A stretch of 64,000 bases of DNA from Streptomyces flaveolus (lineage in GTDB: Bacteria > Actinomycetota > Actinomycetes > Streptomycetales > Streptomycetaceae): contig NZ_BMRV01000009.1 in assembly GCF_014648815.1 (NCBI RefSeq), positions 248,001 through 312,000 on the forward strand. Direction: 5' to 3'. This document shows, one piece after another, positions 7,777 to 16,478 of this stretch; the first letter of the stretch is position 1, and the number at the start of each line of letters is the position of its first letter. The position numbers and the translations under genes are program-made. Under the pieces are notes generated by a model that was not told where the DNA came from, made no database searches, and saw only the letters and a list, made by a program, of their open reading frames with translations.

Positions 7777-8880
7777 CTACGAGCGTTCCAGCTCCGGTGC
7801 CTGGCGCAGGATCTCCAGTTCGAGGTGCTGCAGCGCGGGGCTGGGCGAGATGCCCAGGTCCTCCACCATCTTCTTCTGGTGGGCCCGCAGCACCGACAGC
7901 GCGTCGGCCTGCCGGCCCGCCCGGTACAGCGCGAGGCTCAGCAGTTCGCAGCCGTACTCGCGCAGCGGATGGGCCTGGGTGAAGGCCACCAGTTCGGGCA
8001 CCGCCATCTCGTGGTTGCCCACCGCGATCAGGGTGGCGCAGCGGCCCTCGATCACCGACAGGCGCAGTTCCTCCAGGCGTACGGCCTCGGGCGCGACATG
8101 CGGGGCCGCGGCCACCTCCGCGTACGCCTCCCCGCGCCACAGGGCCAGGCCCGCCTCGAACGCGTACAGCGCCCGCTGCGGATCGCCCCGGTCCAGCGCC
8201 TGCCAGCCGGCGGTGGCGTTCTCCCAGAAGCGGTGGGCGTCGACCTCGACGGCGCGGCTGTTCAGCAGATAGCCCCGCCCTCGGGTGCACAGCACCGTCG
8301 ACGGGGTGCGCGGCGCCCGGTGCGGCTCCAGCGCGCGCCGCAGATTGGCGATGTACGCGTGCAGCGACGTGATCGCCGACTGCGGCGGCCGGCCGTCCCA
8401 CAGCGCCTCCACCAGTACGTCCACCGAGACCGGCTGGCCCACCTGGCTCACCAGCAGTACGAGCGCCGCGCGCTGCTTGGGGGCCCCGAGGTCCACCCAC
8501 CGGCCGCCGACGGCCGCCTCCACCGGACCGAGGACGCGGAACTCCACCCCCGCGCCCGACGCGGCACGGCGCGGGGGACCGGCCGCCTCCGGGCTGCCGG
8601 ACCCCGCGGTGTCCGGGGCGCGGTCGTCCGGGCGCCGGGGCGGCATGGTGCCGAGGTCCAGCGCCTTGCTGACGTACTGCTTGAGTGTCTCGTTGGCCCG
8701 CTTCAACTCACGGACCTCGCGCTCGAGTTCCGCTATGCGCTGTGCCCCCGTGCCGTCCGCTCTCCCCGGGTTCGCCCCGGGCGGCTCGGCGGCGACCCGT
8801 CCTCCGCGCTGTCCGACGGCCACCGGGACGGCGGTCATGGTGCTGCGGCGGATTCCCCATTCCAGCGTCTCTGCACTCAT
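7777..8880 (-). CDS. SARP transcriptional regulator with an IS3 OrfA-like coiled coil
   Basis: A 367-residue pathway regulator. Residues 112-210 are the OmpR-like winged-helix DNA-binding domain and about 215-360 the BTAD helical domain, the standard SARP layout. Unusually, residues 46-73 read AQRI followed by ELEREVRELKRANETLK, closely resembling the leucine zipper at the C-terminus of IS3-family OrfA proteins. A proline/alanine-rich linker joins it to the SARP part. ATG at 8880 is chosen because it starts the last uninterrupted segment before the zipper; there is an alternative ATG 14 codons on. It is the last gene of the minus block, 187 bases after the MMPL gene, and probably has its own promoter. 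Likely an activator of the cluster. Confidence 0.87.
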   Translation of the reverse strand: MSAETLEWGIRRSTMTAVPVAVGQRGGRVAAEPPGANPGRADGTGAQRIAELEREVRELKRANETLKQYVSKALDLGTMPPRRPDDRAPDTAGSGSPEAAGPPRRAASGAGVEFRVLGPVEAAVGGRWVDLGAPKQRAALVLLVSQVGQPVSVDVLVEALWDGRPPQSAITSLHAYIANLRRALEPHRAPRTPSTVLCTRGRGYLLNSRAVEVDAHRFWENATAGWQALDRGDPQRALYAFEAGLALWRGEAYAEVAAAPHVAPEAVRLEELRLSVIEGRCATLIAVGNHEMAVPELVAFTQAHPLREYGCELLSLALYRAGRQADALSVLRAHQKKMVEDLGISPSPALQHLELEILRQAPELERS

Positions 8881-9067
8881 CGTGTCAGCCCCGTAAGTGT
8901 GTGTCCGGACATGCCCCGGACGGTGCATGCGGTCGCCTCCGGCCGCACGGCCCTGCGAAGTCCATGCGCACGGCCCGGTCCGCTCCCCGCGGTTCCCGGG
9001 CCGGCCTCCCGCGCACGGGCCCGGCACCGCCGCGTGGGCGGCGCCGGAAACCCGTGGCAGGGGTGGT

Positions 9068-11179
9068 TCACCTGCCGCTGTACACGGGCACCTGATCGGG
9101 CTCGCCCGTTGACGCCGCGACGTCGTCGCGGTGCCGGAACAGCTTGCTGGGCCACCACATCCAGCGGCCCACGTCCAGGGTGAGCGCGGTGACCAGCACC
9201 GAACGCACCACGATGGTGTCGAGCAGCACACCGAACGCCACCGCGAAGCCCAGCTCCACCGCGAACACCAGCGGCAGCGAGGCCATCGCCGCGAACGTGC
9301 CGGCCAGCACCACGCCCGCCGAGGTGATCACACCGCCGGTGGACGACAGACCGGTCAGCGCGGCACGCCGGGTGCCGTGCAGCAGCGTGTCCTCGCGGAC
9401 CCGGGTCACCAGGAAGATGTTGTAGTCGATGCCCAGCGCGACCAGGAACACGAACGCCAGCAGCGGGAAGGACGCGTCGGCTCCGGCGAGGCCGAAGACG
9501 TGCTCGAACACCAGGCTGCTCACGCCGAGGGCCGCCCCGAACGACAGCAGCACCGTCGCCATCAGCAGCAGCGGCGCGACCACCGCGCGCAGCAGCACCC
9601 CCAGGATGAGCAGGACCACCAGCAGCACGATCGGGATGATCACCTTGGAGTCCCGGGCCGCCGCGTTCTCCGTGTCGACCATGATCGCGGTGCTGCCGCC
9701 GACCTGCGCGTCCGCGCCCTCGATCCGGTGGACCGCGGTCCGGGCCCGGTCGACGGTACTCATGGCCGCCTCGCTGCTGGGCTCGTGTTCCAACTGCGCG
9801 AGCAGCACCGCCTCGTCGCCCTTGACCACCGGATCCGCGACCCCGCCGATCCCGGACACGCCGGCCAGCGCCGACTTGACCTGGTCGGCGGCGCCGGCCT
9901 TGGTCACGACGTAGACGGGATCGCCGGAGCCGGCCGGGAAGTGCGCGGCACGGATCTCCTCACCGACCGCCATCTGCGGCTTGTCGGTGAACTGGTCCTT
10001 GTTCGACAGACCCGAGGCGTCGAGCCCCAGCGTGCCGAGCGCCATCGCTCCGAGCACCAGCACGGTGCCCACCCACACCAGCCGCGGCCGGCCCGAGATG
10101 GCGGCGCCGACCCGGCTCCAGACGCTCTCCTTCTGCTCCGTCTCGGCGCCGTACACGGGCTTCGACGGCCAGAAGATCCACCGGCCGCAGGCGACCAGCA
10201 GGGCCGGCATCAGCGTCACCATGGCGAGCAGACCGACCAGGACGCCGATGGCGCAGGCCGGGCCCATCCCCTTGGTGGAGTTCAGCACGGCGAGCATCAG
10301 CAGCATCAGGCTGATCGCGACGGTCGCCGCACTGGCCACGATCGCCGGGCCGGAGCGGTACAGGGCCTCCGCCATCGCCTCGTGCCGGTCCTCGTGGCGT
10401 GCCAGCTCCTCTCGATAGCGGGAGATCAGCAACAGCGCGTAGTCGGTGGCCGCGCCGAAGATCAGGACGACCAGGATGAAGCTCGTCTGCTTGTTGACGA
10501 CGAGGCCGGCGTTGTCGGCCAGCAGATAGATCAGCGCCTCCGCCGCCATCAGGGCCACGCCGACGGTGATCAGCGGCAGCAGCGGCAGCAGCGGGCTGCG
10601 GTAGGTGATCAGCAGGATCGCGACCACGACCAGCGCGGTGATGGTGGTCAGCGCGCCGCCGCCGCCGAACGCCTTGATCGAGTCGGCGCCGTAGCCGGCC
10701 GGCCCCGCGACATGGAAGCCGAGGCCGTCCGCGTCCTTCTCACCGACGTCGGCCATCGCGTCGACGACCTTGCCGAGCCCTTCCCAGCCGGACTTGTCCT
10801 TGTGGACCTGGACGATGGTCTGGATCGCCTTGCCGTCCTCGGACGCGACCGGACCCTGCGGTGTGCCCACGACGTTCTCGATGCCCTGGAACGCCTCGGC
10901 GTCCGCCCGGGCCTTGGCCAGGTCGGCGTCGGTGATCCCGGCGGCCCGGTCGTAGACCACGATCGCGGGCACGGAGTCGGCGGGCATCAGCTTCTGGGCG
11001 CGCTCGACGACCGCGGTGGACTCCGCGTTGCCGGGCAGCCAGGCCGAGTTGTCGTTCTCCTCCGCGTCACCGAGCTTCCCGGCCAGCATCAGCGCCGGGA
11101 CCAGTACGACGGCCCAGAGCGCGATGACGACCCACTTGCCCACCCTTCCGCTGGGCAGGGCGGCCAGTTTTCGCAGCAT
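9068..11179 (-). CDS. MMPL/RND-family membrane exporter
   Basis: A 703-residue inner-membrane protein with the duplicated MMPL layout. One TM helix, a large external loop (about 35-170), five TM segments containing GAATDYALLLISRYREE, then a second loop (about 400-500) and TM set with GIDYNIFLVTRVRED. The intramembrane aspartates in GAATDY and GIDY are those expected for proton coupling. Proteins of this kind next to biosynthetic genes export lipophilic products, so this is the best candidate for meroterpenoid efflux and self-protection. It starts 39 bases after the terpene-cyclase stop. Confidence 0.92.
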   Translation of the reverse strand: MLRKLAALPSGRVGKWVVIALWAVVLVPALMLAGKLGDAEENDNSAWLPGNAESTAVVERAQKLMPADSVPAIVVYDRAAGITDADLAKARADAEAFQGIENVVGTPQGPVASEDGKAIQTIVQVHKDKSGWEGLGKVVDAMADVGEKDADGLGFHVAGPAGYGADSIKAFGGGGALTTITALVVVAILLITYRSPLLPLLPLITVGVALMAAEALIYLLADNAGLVVNKQTSFILVVLIFGAATDYALLLISRYREELARHEDRHEAMAEALYRSGPAIVASAATVAISLMLLMLAVLNSTKGMGPACAIGVLVGLLAMVTLMPALLVACGRWIFWPSKPVYGAETEQKESVWSRVGAAISGRPRLVWVGTVLVLGAMALGTLGLDASGLSNKDQFTDKPQMAVGEEIRAAHFPAGSGDPVYVVTKAGAADQVKSALAGVSGIGGVADPVVKGDEAVLLAQLEHEPSSEAAMSTVDRARTAVHRIEGADAQVGGSTAIMVDTENAAARDSKVIIPIVLLVVLLILGVLLRAVVAPLLLMATVLLSFGAALGVSSLVFEHVFGLAGADASFPLLAFVFLVALGIDYNIFLVTRVREDTLLHGTRRAALTGLSSTGGVITSAGVVLAGTFAAMASLPLVFAVELGFAVAFGVLLDTIVVRSVLVTALTLDVGRWMWWPSKLFRHRDDVAASTGEPDQVPVYSGR

Positions 11180-11218
11180 GTGTGTCTCTCCGTGTTCCGT
11201 GGGGGTGAGTGGTGTTTC

Positions 11219-12895
11219 TCAGGGGGAGGTGGTCGAGGCGGGCAGGGGGCTCAGGGACGCACCGCGTCCCGCGAGCGCGCCCCGCAGCTCGGGGACCCGC
11301 GCGCGGGCGTGCCCGAGGGCGAGCAGCACCGGTATGTCGGTGAGCAGCGGGAAGTGGTACGCGAAGGGGCGCGGGCCGACCATGTCGGGCGGGCCGCCGT
11401 AGCTGCCGTCGGCCTTCTGCCGCTCCAGCAGCCAGGTCAGGGCCGCGCCGACGGGCCGGGGATCGTCGGCGTGGCAGAGCGTGATCAGGCCGTAGGCGGT
11501 GCTGATGTCGTCGCTGGGGTCGCCGGGCTGCATGCCCCAGCCGCCGTCGGCGTTCTGCGTCTCGCGCACCGTCTGCTCGATCCGCGCGGCCATGGCGGCG
11601 GAGCGCGCATCGTCCGGGGCCGCCGTGCAGGCGGCGAGCCGCACCCGGAACAGGCTGTGCAGCCGGCTGCGGCTCCAGCCCGGCTCGAAGCCGCCGTCGG
11701 CGAGCTGGCTGTCGGCGAGGAACGCCAACGCCCGCTCGCGCTGCGGTGCGGTGGCCGGGTGCGGGCCGAGCGCGCAGACCGCGGCGGCCGTCATGCACGG
11801 CTCGGAGGAGGCGCCCCCGACGTAGGTCGGGAAGCCGCCGTCCGCGCCCTGCACGGCCAGCAGCGCGGCCACCCCTTCGCGCACCGTCCCGGCGTGCGCG
11901 ACCGGGTCGACCGCCTGGAGGAACTCCAGGGCGCAGGAGGTGTCGTCGACGTCGTTCTGCGCGACGAGCGGCGACATCGACCAGCCGCCGGTCAGCGCCT
12001 CGCCGCGGGAGAGCGAGCGCAGCGCGGCGCCGCCCCGCTGCGCGGCGAGCGTCGACGCCATGCGGCGCAGCAGCGCCGGGTCGGCACCCGCCGCGTGCAG
12101 GGCGAGACCGCCGGTGGACGTGCACCAGTTGTGCATCTCCAGGACGAACGGGAAGCCCCCGTCGGCGCGCTGGTGACGCAGCAGCGTCGTGACGCCGCGG
12201 CGCACGGTCTCCTCGTGGCCGGGCGTCCCGGCGAGCGCGTGCAGCACCAACAGGTGCATCAGCGCGTAGCCCTCCCACACCGTGGCGCCGGGGTCGGTGG
12301 CCAGCAGGGTGTCCAGGGCGGCCTCGGTGGCCCGGTTCCGTACGCCGAGGGCGCCGGCCAGGATCAGCATGATGGACGCCTGCTGCACGGCCGCCCACGA
12401 GTGCAGCGGGTCGGTGGGGACCGCGCCGCCGCCCGGGAGTTCGGCGTCGGCGGGCAGCGGGCAGCCGAGCACCGAGAGCACCGCGTACACCATCAGGCGG
12501 CGGCGGGTGGAGATGAAGCCGGGCGCGGCGCCCAGGACGCCCGACGCCAAAGTGGCGACGAGGGCGCTGTCGGCGCCGGCCTCCCGGCCCGCGGCAGTGG
12601 CGACGGCACGCGAGGCGAGCACCCGGTCGAGCTTGTCCGGGGACTCCTGGTGTCCGCGCAGATAGGCGAGGAGGCGGTCCCGGGCGGGGGAGTCCACGCC
12701 GGTCCGTGTCATCAGCGCGAGGGCGAGCGCGGACTCCAGCACTCTGCTCTCGCACTGCTCTCGTATCGCGCCGTCGTCGTCGGTGCGGCCGCTGATGTAC
12801 GCGACCAGCCGGGCCGTGGCCTGGTGCACCTGGTCCGGGGAGACGTGCTCGGGCAACGGCAGCGGGGCCGGACGCACCGGGTCCGCGATCTTCAT
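11219..12895 (-). CDS. DxDD class II terpene cyclase-like protein (prenyltransferase/squalene-oxidase repeats)
   Basis: A 558-residue alpha/alpha-barrel protein. The DVDDTS motif at 315-320 matches the catalytic DxDD of class II (protonation-initiated) cyclases such as copalyl diphosphate synthases and squalene-hopene cyclase. Several QW-like repeats flank it (QRADGGFP, QGADGGFP, QNADGGWG, QKADGSYGG). No class I Asp-rich motif was seen. It could cyclise the prenyl diphosphate before transfer or the prenyl side chain after attachment to the naphthoquinone. ATG at 12895 follows AGGAG. It lies between the oxidase and MMPL genes in one probable operon. Specificity cannot be read from sequence. 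Confidence 0.8.
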   Translation of the reverse strand: MKIADPVRPAPLPLPEHVSPDQVHQATARLVAYISGRTDDDGAIREQCESRVLESALALALMTRTGVDSPARDRLLAYLRGHQESPDKLDRVLASRAVATAAGREAGADSALVATLASGVLGAAPGFISTRRRLMVYAVLSVLGCPLPADAELPGGGAVPTDPLHSWAAVQQASIMLILAGALGVRNRATEAALDTLLATDPGATVWEGYALMHLLVLHALAGTPGHEETVRRGVTTLLRHQRADGGFPFVLEMHNWCTSTGGLALHAAGADPALLRRMASTLAAQRGGAALRSLSRGEALTGGWSMSPLVAQNDVDDTSCALEFLQAVDPVAHAGTVREGVAALLAVQGADGGFPTYVGGASSEPCMTAAAVCALGPHPATAPQRERALAFLADSQLADGGFEPGWSRSRLHSLFRVRLAACTAAPDDARSAAMAARIEQTVRETQNADGGWGMQPGDPSDDISTAYGLITLCHADDPRPVGAALTWLLERQKADGSYGGPPDMVGPRPFAYHFPLLTDIPVLLALGHARARVPELRGALAGRGASLSPLPASTTSP

Positions 12896-13001
12896 GGAGT
12901 ACTCCTGTCTGAGCCGGTCCGAACGGCCGGTTGGCCTGGAGTTGCGGGAGACGGGCCCGGCCCCGCCGGGGACGCGTCCCCGTGCGGAGCCGGGCGGCGG
13001 G

Positions 13002-14519
13002 TCATCTGACGCCCTGCGCGAACCGGAAGAACCGGTACGGGTCGTACTTGTCCTTGACCCGGGCCAGCCGCGCGTAGTTCTCGGCGTAGTAGGAGCGCCG
13101 CCAGTCCGGCAGGCGCGGGTCGATGAAGTTCTGGTAGGTCTCGCCGTTGGAGTACGGGTCGATCACCGCGAAGCCGTCGTCGACGTACTCCCAGGCGGCG
13201 GCCTTGGCCTCGTCCGCGACCGGTGCGGCGGCGTTCGAGGTGAGGTAGCTGACCGAGAAGAGGCTGTCGCGGTGGACGTAGGCGGTGGCGTCGCGGGCCA
13301 CGGTGTTGGCCCGGCCGCCGAGCGCGGAGATCTGCAACTGGCGCATCTGCCCGGCGAACCGGTTGGCGTTGAAGGTCTCCAGCGCCTTGGCCCAGCCCTC
13401 GCGCGGCATCGTCCGCTCGAACAGCCGGCTGCGCCAGGCACCGAACGCCGGCCGCTGGATCCTGCCGTCGGGGGAGGTGTCGGCACGGTGGCACTGCTGC
13501 GCCGTCAGGTCGGAGCACTGGTACAGCGACATCAGGACCGACCGGTACGGGGCGGTGAACTTCTGCTGGTACACCGGAGGCCGGCCGACCAGCGAGATCA
13601 GCCGGGCGATCTCGGCCTCGAACCCCGCGCCGGTGTCCACCGACCCGAGGAACACCGACGCGGTCGGCACAGTGCCGGGGCCGGCGTCGGTGAGCGTGAC
13701 GTTGACACCGCTGCCGATCGTCCACGGCGCGTCGGGCAGCCACCGGGTCCAGCCGTCCAGCATGTCCAGGGACTGGTCGAAGGTCCACACCAGGTTGATG
13801 GCGGCGACGTCGGTCAGCGGCGACGGCGTCACGTCGTACGACGTGACGATCCCGAAGTTGCCGCCACCGCCGCCCCGCAGGGCCCAGAACAGGTCGCTGT
13901 GGCTGCGGGGCGAGGCGGTGACGACACGCCCGTCGGCGAGGACCACCTGCGCCGAGTTCACCTTGTCGGAGGCGATACCGACGCTGCGGGTGAACAGGCC
14001 CATGCCGCCGCCCTGGAAGAACCCGCCGGCCGCCACGGTGGGGCAGTACCCGCCGGAGATGCCGAGGCCGGCCGGCGCGAGCGTGTCCCCGATGTCGACC
14101 AGCTGGGCGCCGGGCCCCATCCGCACCGAACTCTCGCCGAGCACGATGGAGTTGAGCCCGGACACGTCGATGACCAGACCCTCGGTGGTGGAGTAGCCGC
14201 CCGCGCTGTGGCCGCCGCTGCGCGCGGCGACGGGTATGCCGTAGGCCTCGGCGAAGCGGACGCAGGCCGACACGTCGGCGGCGGAGACGCAGTAGGCGAC
14301 CGCCCTGGGGCTGGTGGCGTCGAACTGCACCTGGTACAGCTGCTTGGCCCGCTGGTAGTCCGCGTCCGACGGGAGGACGAGGCGCCCCTGGAGCCGGTCG
14401 GCGAGCCGGCTCCACCGGGTACCGAACGCGTCGCCCTTGGCCTGCGCGGCACCGGTCAGCGCCGTCGTGGCCAGCGCGACACCGCCGGCACCGGTGAGGA
14501 AGGACCGTCTGTTGATCAT
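13002..14519 (-). CDS. Tat-exported berberine-bridge-type FAD oxidase
   Basis: A 505-residue flavoprotein with an FAD-binding type 4 domain and a C-terminal BBE motif ending in DKYDPYRFFRFAQ. H104 (RSGGHSAGGYS) and C159 (SGGYCPTVAAGG) match the two residues that bind FAD covalently in bicovalent BBE-like oxidases. The N-terminus MINRRSFLTG followed by a hydrophobic stretch and AQA is a twin-arginine signal, so the folded enzyme is probably secreted. BBE-like enzymes catalyse oxidative cyclisations and alcohol oxidations. In this setting a late ring closure or aromatisation of the prenylated quinone, outside the cell, is plausible. It lies 49 bases after the FAD monooxygenase. Confidence 0.9.
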   Translation of the reverse strand: MINRRSFLTGAGGVALATTALTGAAQAKGDAFGTRWSRLADRLQGRLVLPSDADYQRAKQLYQVQFDATSPRAVAYCVSAADVSACVRFAEAYGIPVAARSGGHSAGGYSTTEGLVIDVSGLNSIVLGESSVRMGPGAQLVDIGDTLAPAGLGISGGYCPTVAAGGFFQGGGMGLFTRSVGIASDKVNSAQVVLADGRVVTASPRSHSDLFWALRGGGGGNFGIVTSYDVTPSPLTDVAAINLVWTFDQSLDMLDGWTRWLPDAPWTIGSGVNVTLTDAGPGTVPTASVFLGSVDTGAGFEAEIARLISLVGRPPVYQQKFTAPYRSVLMSLYQCSDLTAQQCHRADTSPDGRIQRPAFGAWRSRLFERTMPREGWAKALETFNANRFAGQMRQLQISALGGRANTVARDATAYVHRDSLFSVSYLTSNAAAPVADEAKAAAWEYVDDGFAVIDPYSNGETYQNFIDPRLPDWRRSYYAENYARLARVKDKYDPYRFFRFAQGVR

Positions 14520-14568
14520 GCTGCTTCTTCCGTGTTCGTCGGGGAGTACGGGCAGGAGATGCGGGCGG

Positions 14569-16353
14569 TCACGGGGCCCGGTGACCCAGGACGAGCGCGA
14601 GCGCCCCGGTCAGGGCCCCCGCCGGGTCCGCCTCGGCGCCGGTGGCGCGCCAGGCCACGTGCTGGTCGGGCCGGACCAGGACGGCACCCGCTGCGTCCGT
14701 CCCGCGCAGGTGCTGCCAGACCCCGTCGGCGTCGGCGTACTCCGCGTCCTCGGCGCCTATCCGGACCGCGGTCACGGGGACCGAGAGCTTCTCGGCGGCC
14801 AGCTCGGCGGCCTCGGCCCACGCGTCCCCGTCCGGCCCGGTGATCAGCACGAAGCCCGTGCCGGAGCCGACCAGGTCGTGGGTGGACACGCGCCGGCCGT
14901 CCCGCTCGACCCAGGCGTGCGGCAGCAGATGACCCGGGCGGGTCGTGGGCCGGTACTCGTCGCCCAGCGGCGAGCGGGCCGGCGGACGGCTGCCGTCCGG
15001 GACGACCGCCCCCTGCTCGTAGGCGAAACCGGTCTCCACGTCGAGGGCCTGGCACTCGCCGCGGTGCGTCGCGAAGATCTCCGCCGCCCGGGCGCGCTGC
15101 GCGGCACCGACCGGGGTCGGCGAGAAGTAGGAGAAGAACACCGGTGTGCGGCGCTCCGGCGGCACGTGCGGGCCGAGACCGACGGCGGCGTTGGTGACCA
15201 CCTGGAGGTGCCCGGCGGCGGACATCGCCCAGCCCAGGTTGAACTGGCCGACGGGCCGGCGCTCGGACTCGTAGGTGTCGAGCAGCGCGTCGCCGGCGCG
15301 GCCCGAGAGCACCGCGGCGAGCTTCCAGGCGAGGTTGTGCGCGTCCTGGATGCCGCTGTTGAGGCCGAGACCCACGGCGGGCGGCTGGCGGTGGGCGGCG
15401 TCGCCGACGAGGAACGCCCGGCCGTGGCGGTAGCGCTCCGCGAGCACCGCCTCCACGCTCCAGCTGGTCACCTCGTGCAGGGTCAGCTCGAGGTCGGGCA
15501 CGCCGAGCACCTCGCGGATGCGGCCGACGACCGCCTGCTCGTCGGTGCGGTCGATACCGGCGAGCGGCAGGTGCAGACCCCACTCCTCGCAGTGCTTGCC
15601 CCAGGTCGGGCCCATCTCGATGAGCGCGCTGGACAGGTCGGGGCGGTAGGGGTTGAGGAACCAGGTGATGACCGACCCCTCGGTCCACCACTGCGACAGA
15701 TCCGCGGAGAAGTACGCCGTGGTGGCGTCGAACAGGGCGGGCAGGCCCTCCATGCGCACGCCGAGCGCGGGGCCCACCGTGCGGCCGGCGTCCGCCGCGA
15801 TCACGTACTGCGCGACGACCGTCGTGACCTCGCCGGTCTTCGTGTCACGGATCTCGGCGGTGATGCCCTCGCCGGTCCCGCCCCCGGCGTTCTCGGCCAG
15901 CGAGACCAGCTCGTGGCCGAACCGGACGCCTCCGGGGTTGCGCTCCTCGGCGTGCCGGCGCAGCACCGGTTCGAGGCGCATCTGCGGCAGCTTGGCGGGC
16001 ATCACGGGGCCCGCCGCCTCGTACGTCTCACGCAGCGCGCCGCCGCCGAAGCCGTCCATCTCGTGGATGACCCGCCCGTCCAGCGGGCCCTGGCCGGTGA
16101 GCGTGGTCTGCCAGCGGACCTTGCCGAACTGCTCGGGCGTGGCGGCCGGTTCGGCCACGTCGTCCGCCAGGCCGTACTGGCGGAAGATCTCCATCGTGCG
16201 CTGGTTGATGTAGTGCGCCTTCGGCAGGCGCGAGGTGTCCGGGCGGCGCTCCACCAGCAGGTGCTCGACGCCGTGACCGGACAGGAAGACGGACGCGGCC
16301 AGGCCGGAGCCGCCGCCGCCCACGATCAGTACCGGAACTTCTACGGTGCTCAA
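14569..16353 (-). CDS. Class A FAD-dependent aromatic monooxygenase
   Basis: A 594-residue hydroxylase of the PheA/MhpA-like family. The dinucleotide fold VLIVGGGGSGLAA lies at the N-terminus, the second FAD motif GRAFLVGDAAHRQPP mid-protein, and a thioredoxin-like C-terminal domain follows. The middle DG motif reads ADAGRTVG. It should hydroxylate or epoxidise the naphthoquinone or prenyl chain. The start is TTG at 16353 with GGAAGGA upstream. The open frame reaches 16542, but the extra 63 residues are Pro/Ser-rich translation of a pyrimidine-rich leader and are not part of the fold. Confidence 0.88.
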   Translation of the reverse strand: MSTVEVPVLIVGGGGSGLAASVFLSGHGVEHLLVERRPDTSRLPKAHYINQRTMEIFRQYGLADDVAEPAATPEQFGKVRWQTTLTGQGPLDGRVIHEMDGFGGGALRETYEAAGPVMPAKLPQMRLEPVLRRHAEERNPGGVRFGHELVSLAENAGGGTGEGITAEIRDTKTGEVTTVVAQYVIAADAGRTVGPALGVRMEGLPALFDATTAYFSADLSQWWTEGSVITWFLNPYRPDLSSALIEMGPTWGKHCEEWGLHLPLAGIDRTDEQAVVGRIREVLGVPDLELTLHEVTSWSVEAVLAERYRHGRAFLVGDAAHRQPPAVGLGLNSGIQDAHNLAWKLAAVLSGRAGDALLDTYESERRPVGQFNLGWAMSAAGHLQVVTNAAVGLGPHVPPERRTPVFFSYFSPTPVGAAQRARAAEIFATHRGECQALDVETGFAYEQGAVVPDGSRPPARSPLGDEYRPTTRPGHLLPHAWVERDGRRVSTHDLVGSGTGFVLITGPDGDAWAEAAELAAEKLSVPVTAVRIGAEDAEYADADGVWQHLRGTDAAGAVLVRPDQHVAWRATGAEADPAGALTGALALVLGHRAP

Positions 16354-16373
16354 GGTTCGTCCTTCCGAAAGCG

Positions 16374-16469
16374 GATGAGAAGAAAAGGGAGGTGAGAAGG
16401 CAGGGGTGATGAGGGGAGGGGAGAAAGAGGGGGAGAGACAGGGGGAGAGGCCGGAGGGGAGGGTGAGGC
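16374..16469 (-). promoter_or_regulatory. Long purine tract (C-rich, G-poor on the transcript)
   Basis: The 125-base gap between the prenyltransferase and the monooxygenase is almost wholly A/G on the + strand for about 95 bases. The minus-strand transcript is therefore C/U-rich and G-poor, which is the character of Rho utilisation sites. It may attenuate transcription after the prenyltransferase; a structural role of the homopurine tract is also possible. Confidence 0.4.
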
Positions 16470-16478
16470 GGCGCCGGG

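Noticed and set aside
9131..13009. Very long open plus-strand frame (about 1290 codons) opposite the MMPL, cyclase and oxidase genes
   Set aside because: It is antisense to three well-supported genes, and its translation is a low-complexity Arg/Gly/His/Gln-rich string. High G+C at third positions keeps opposite frames open in Streptomyces.
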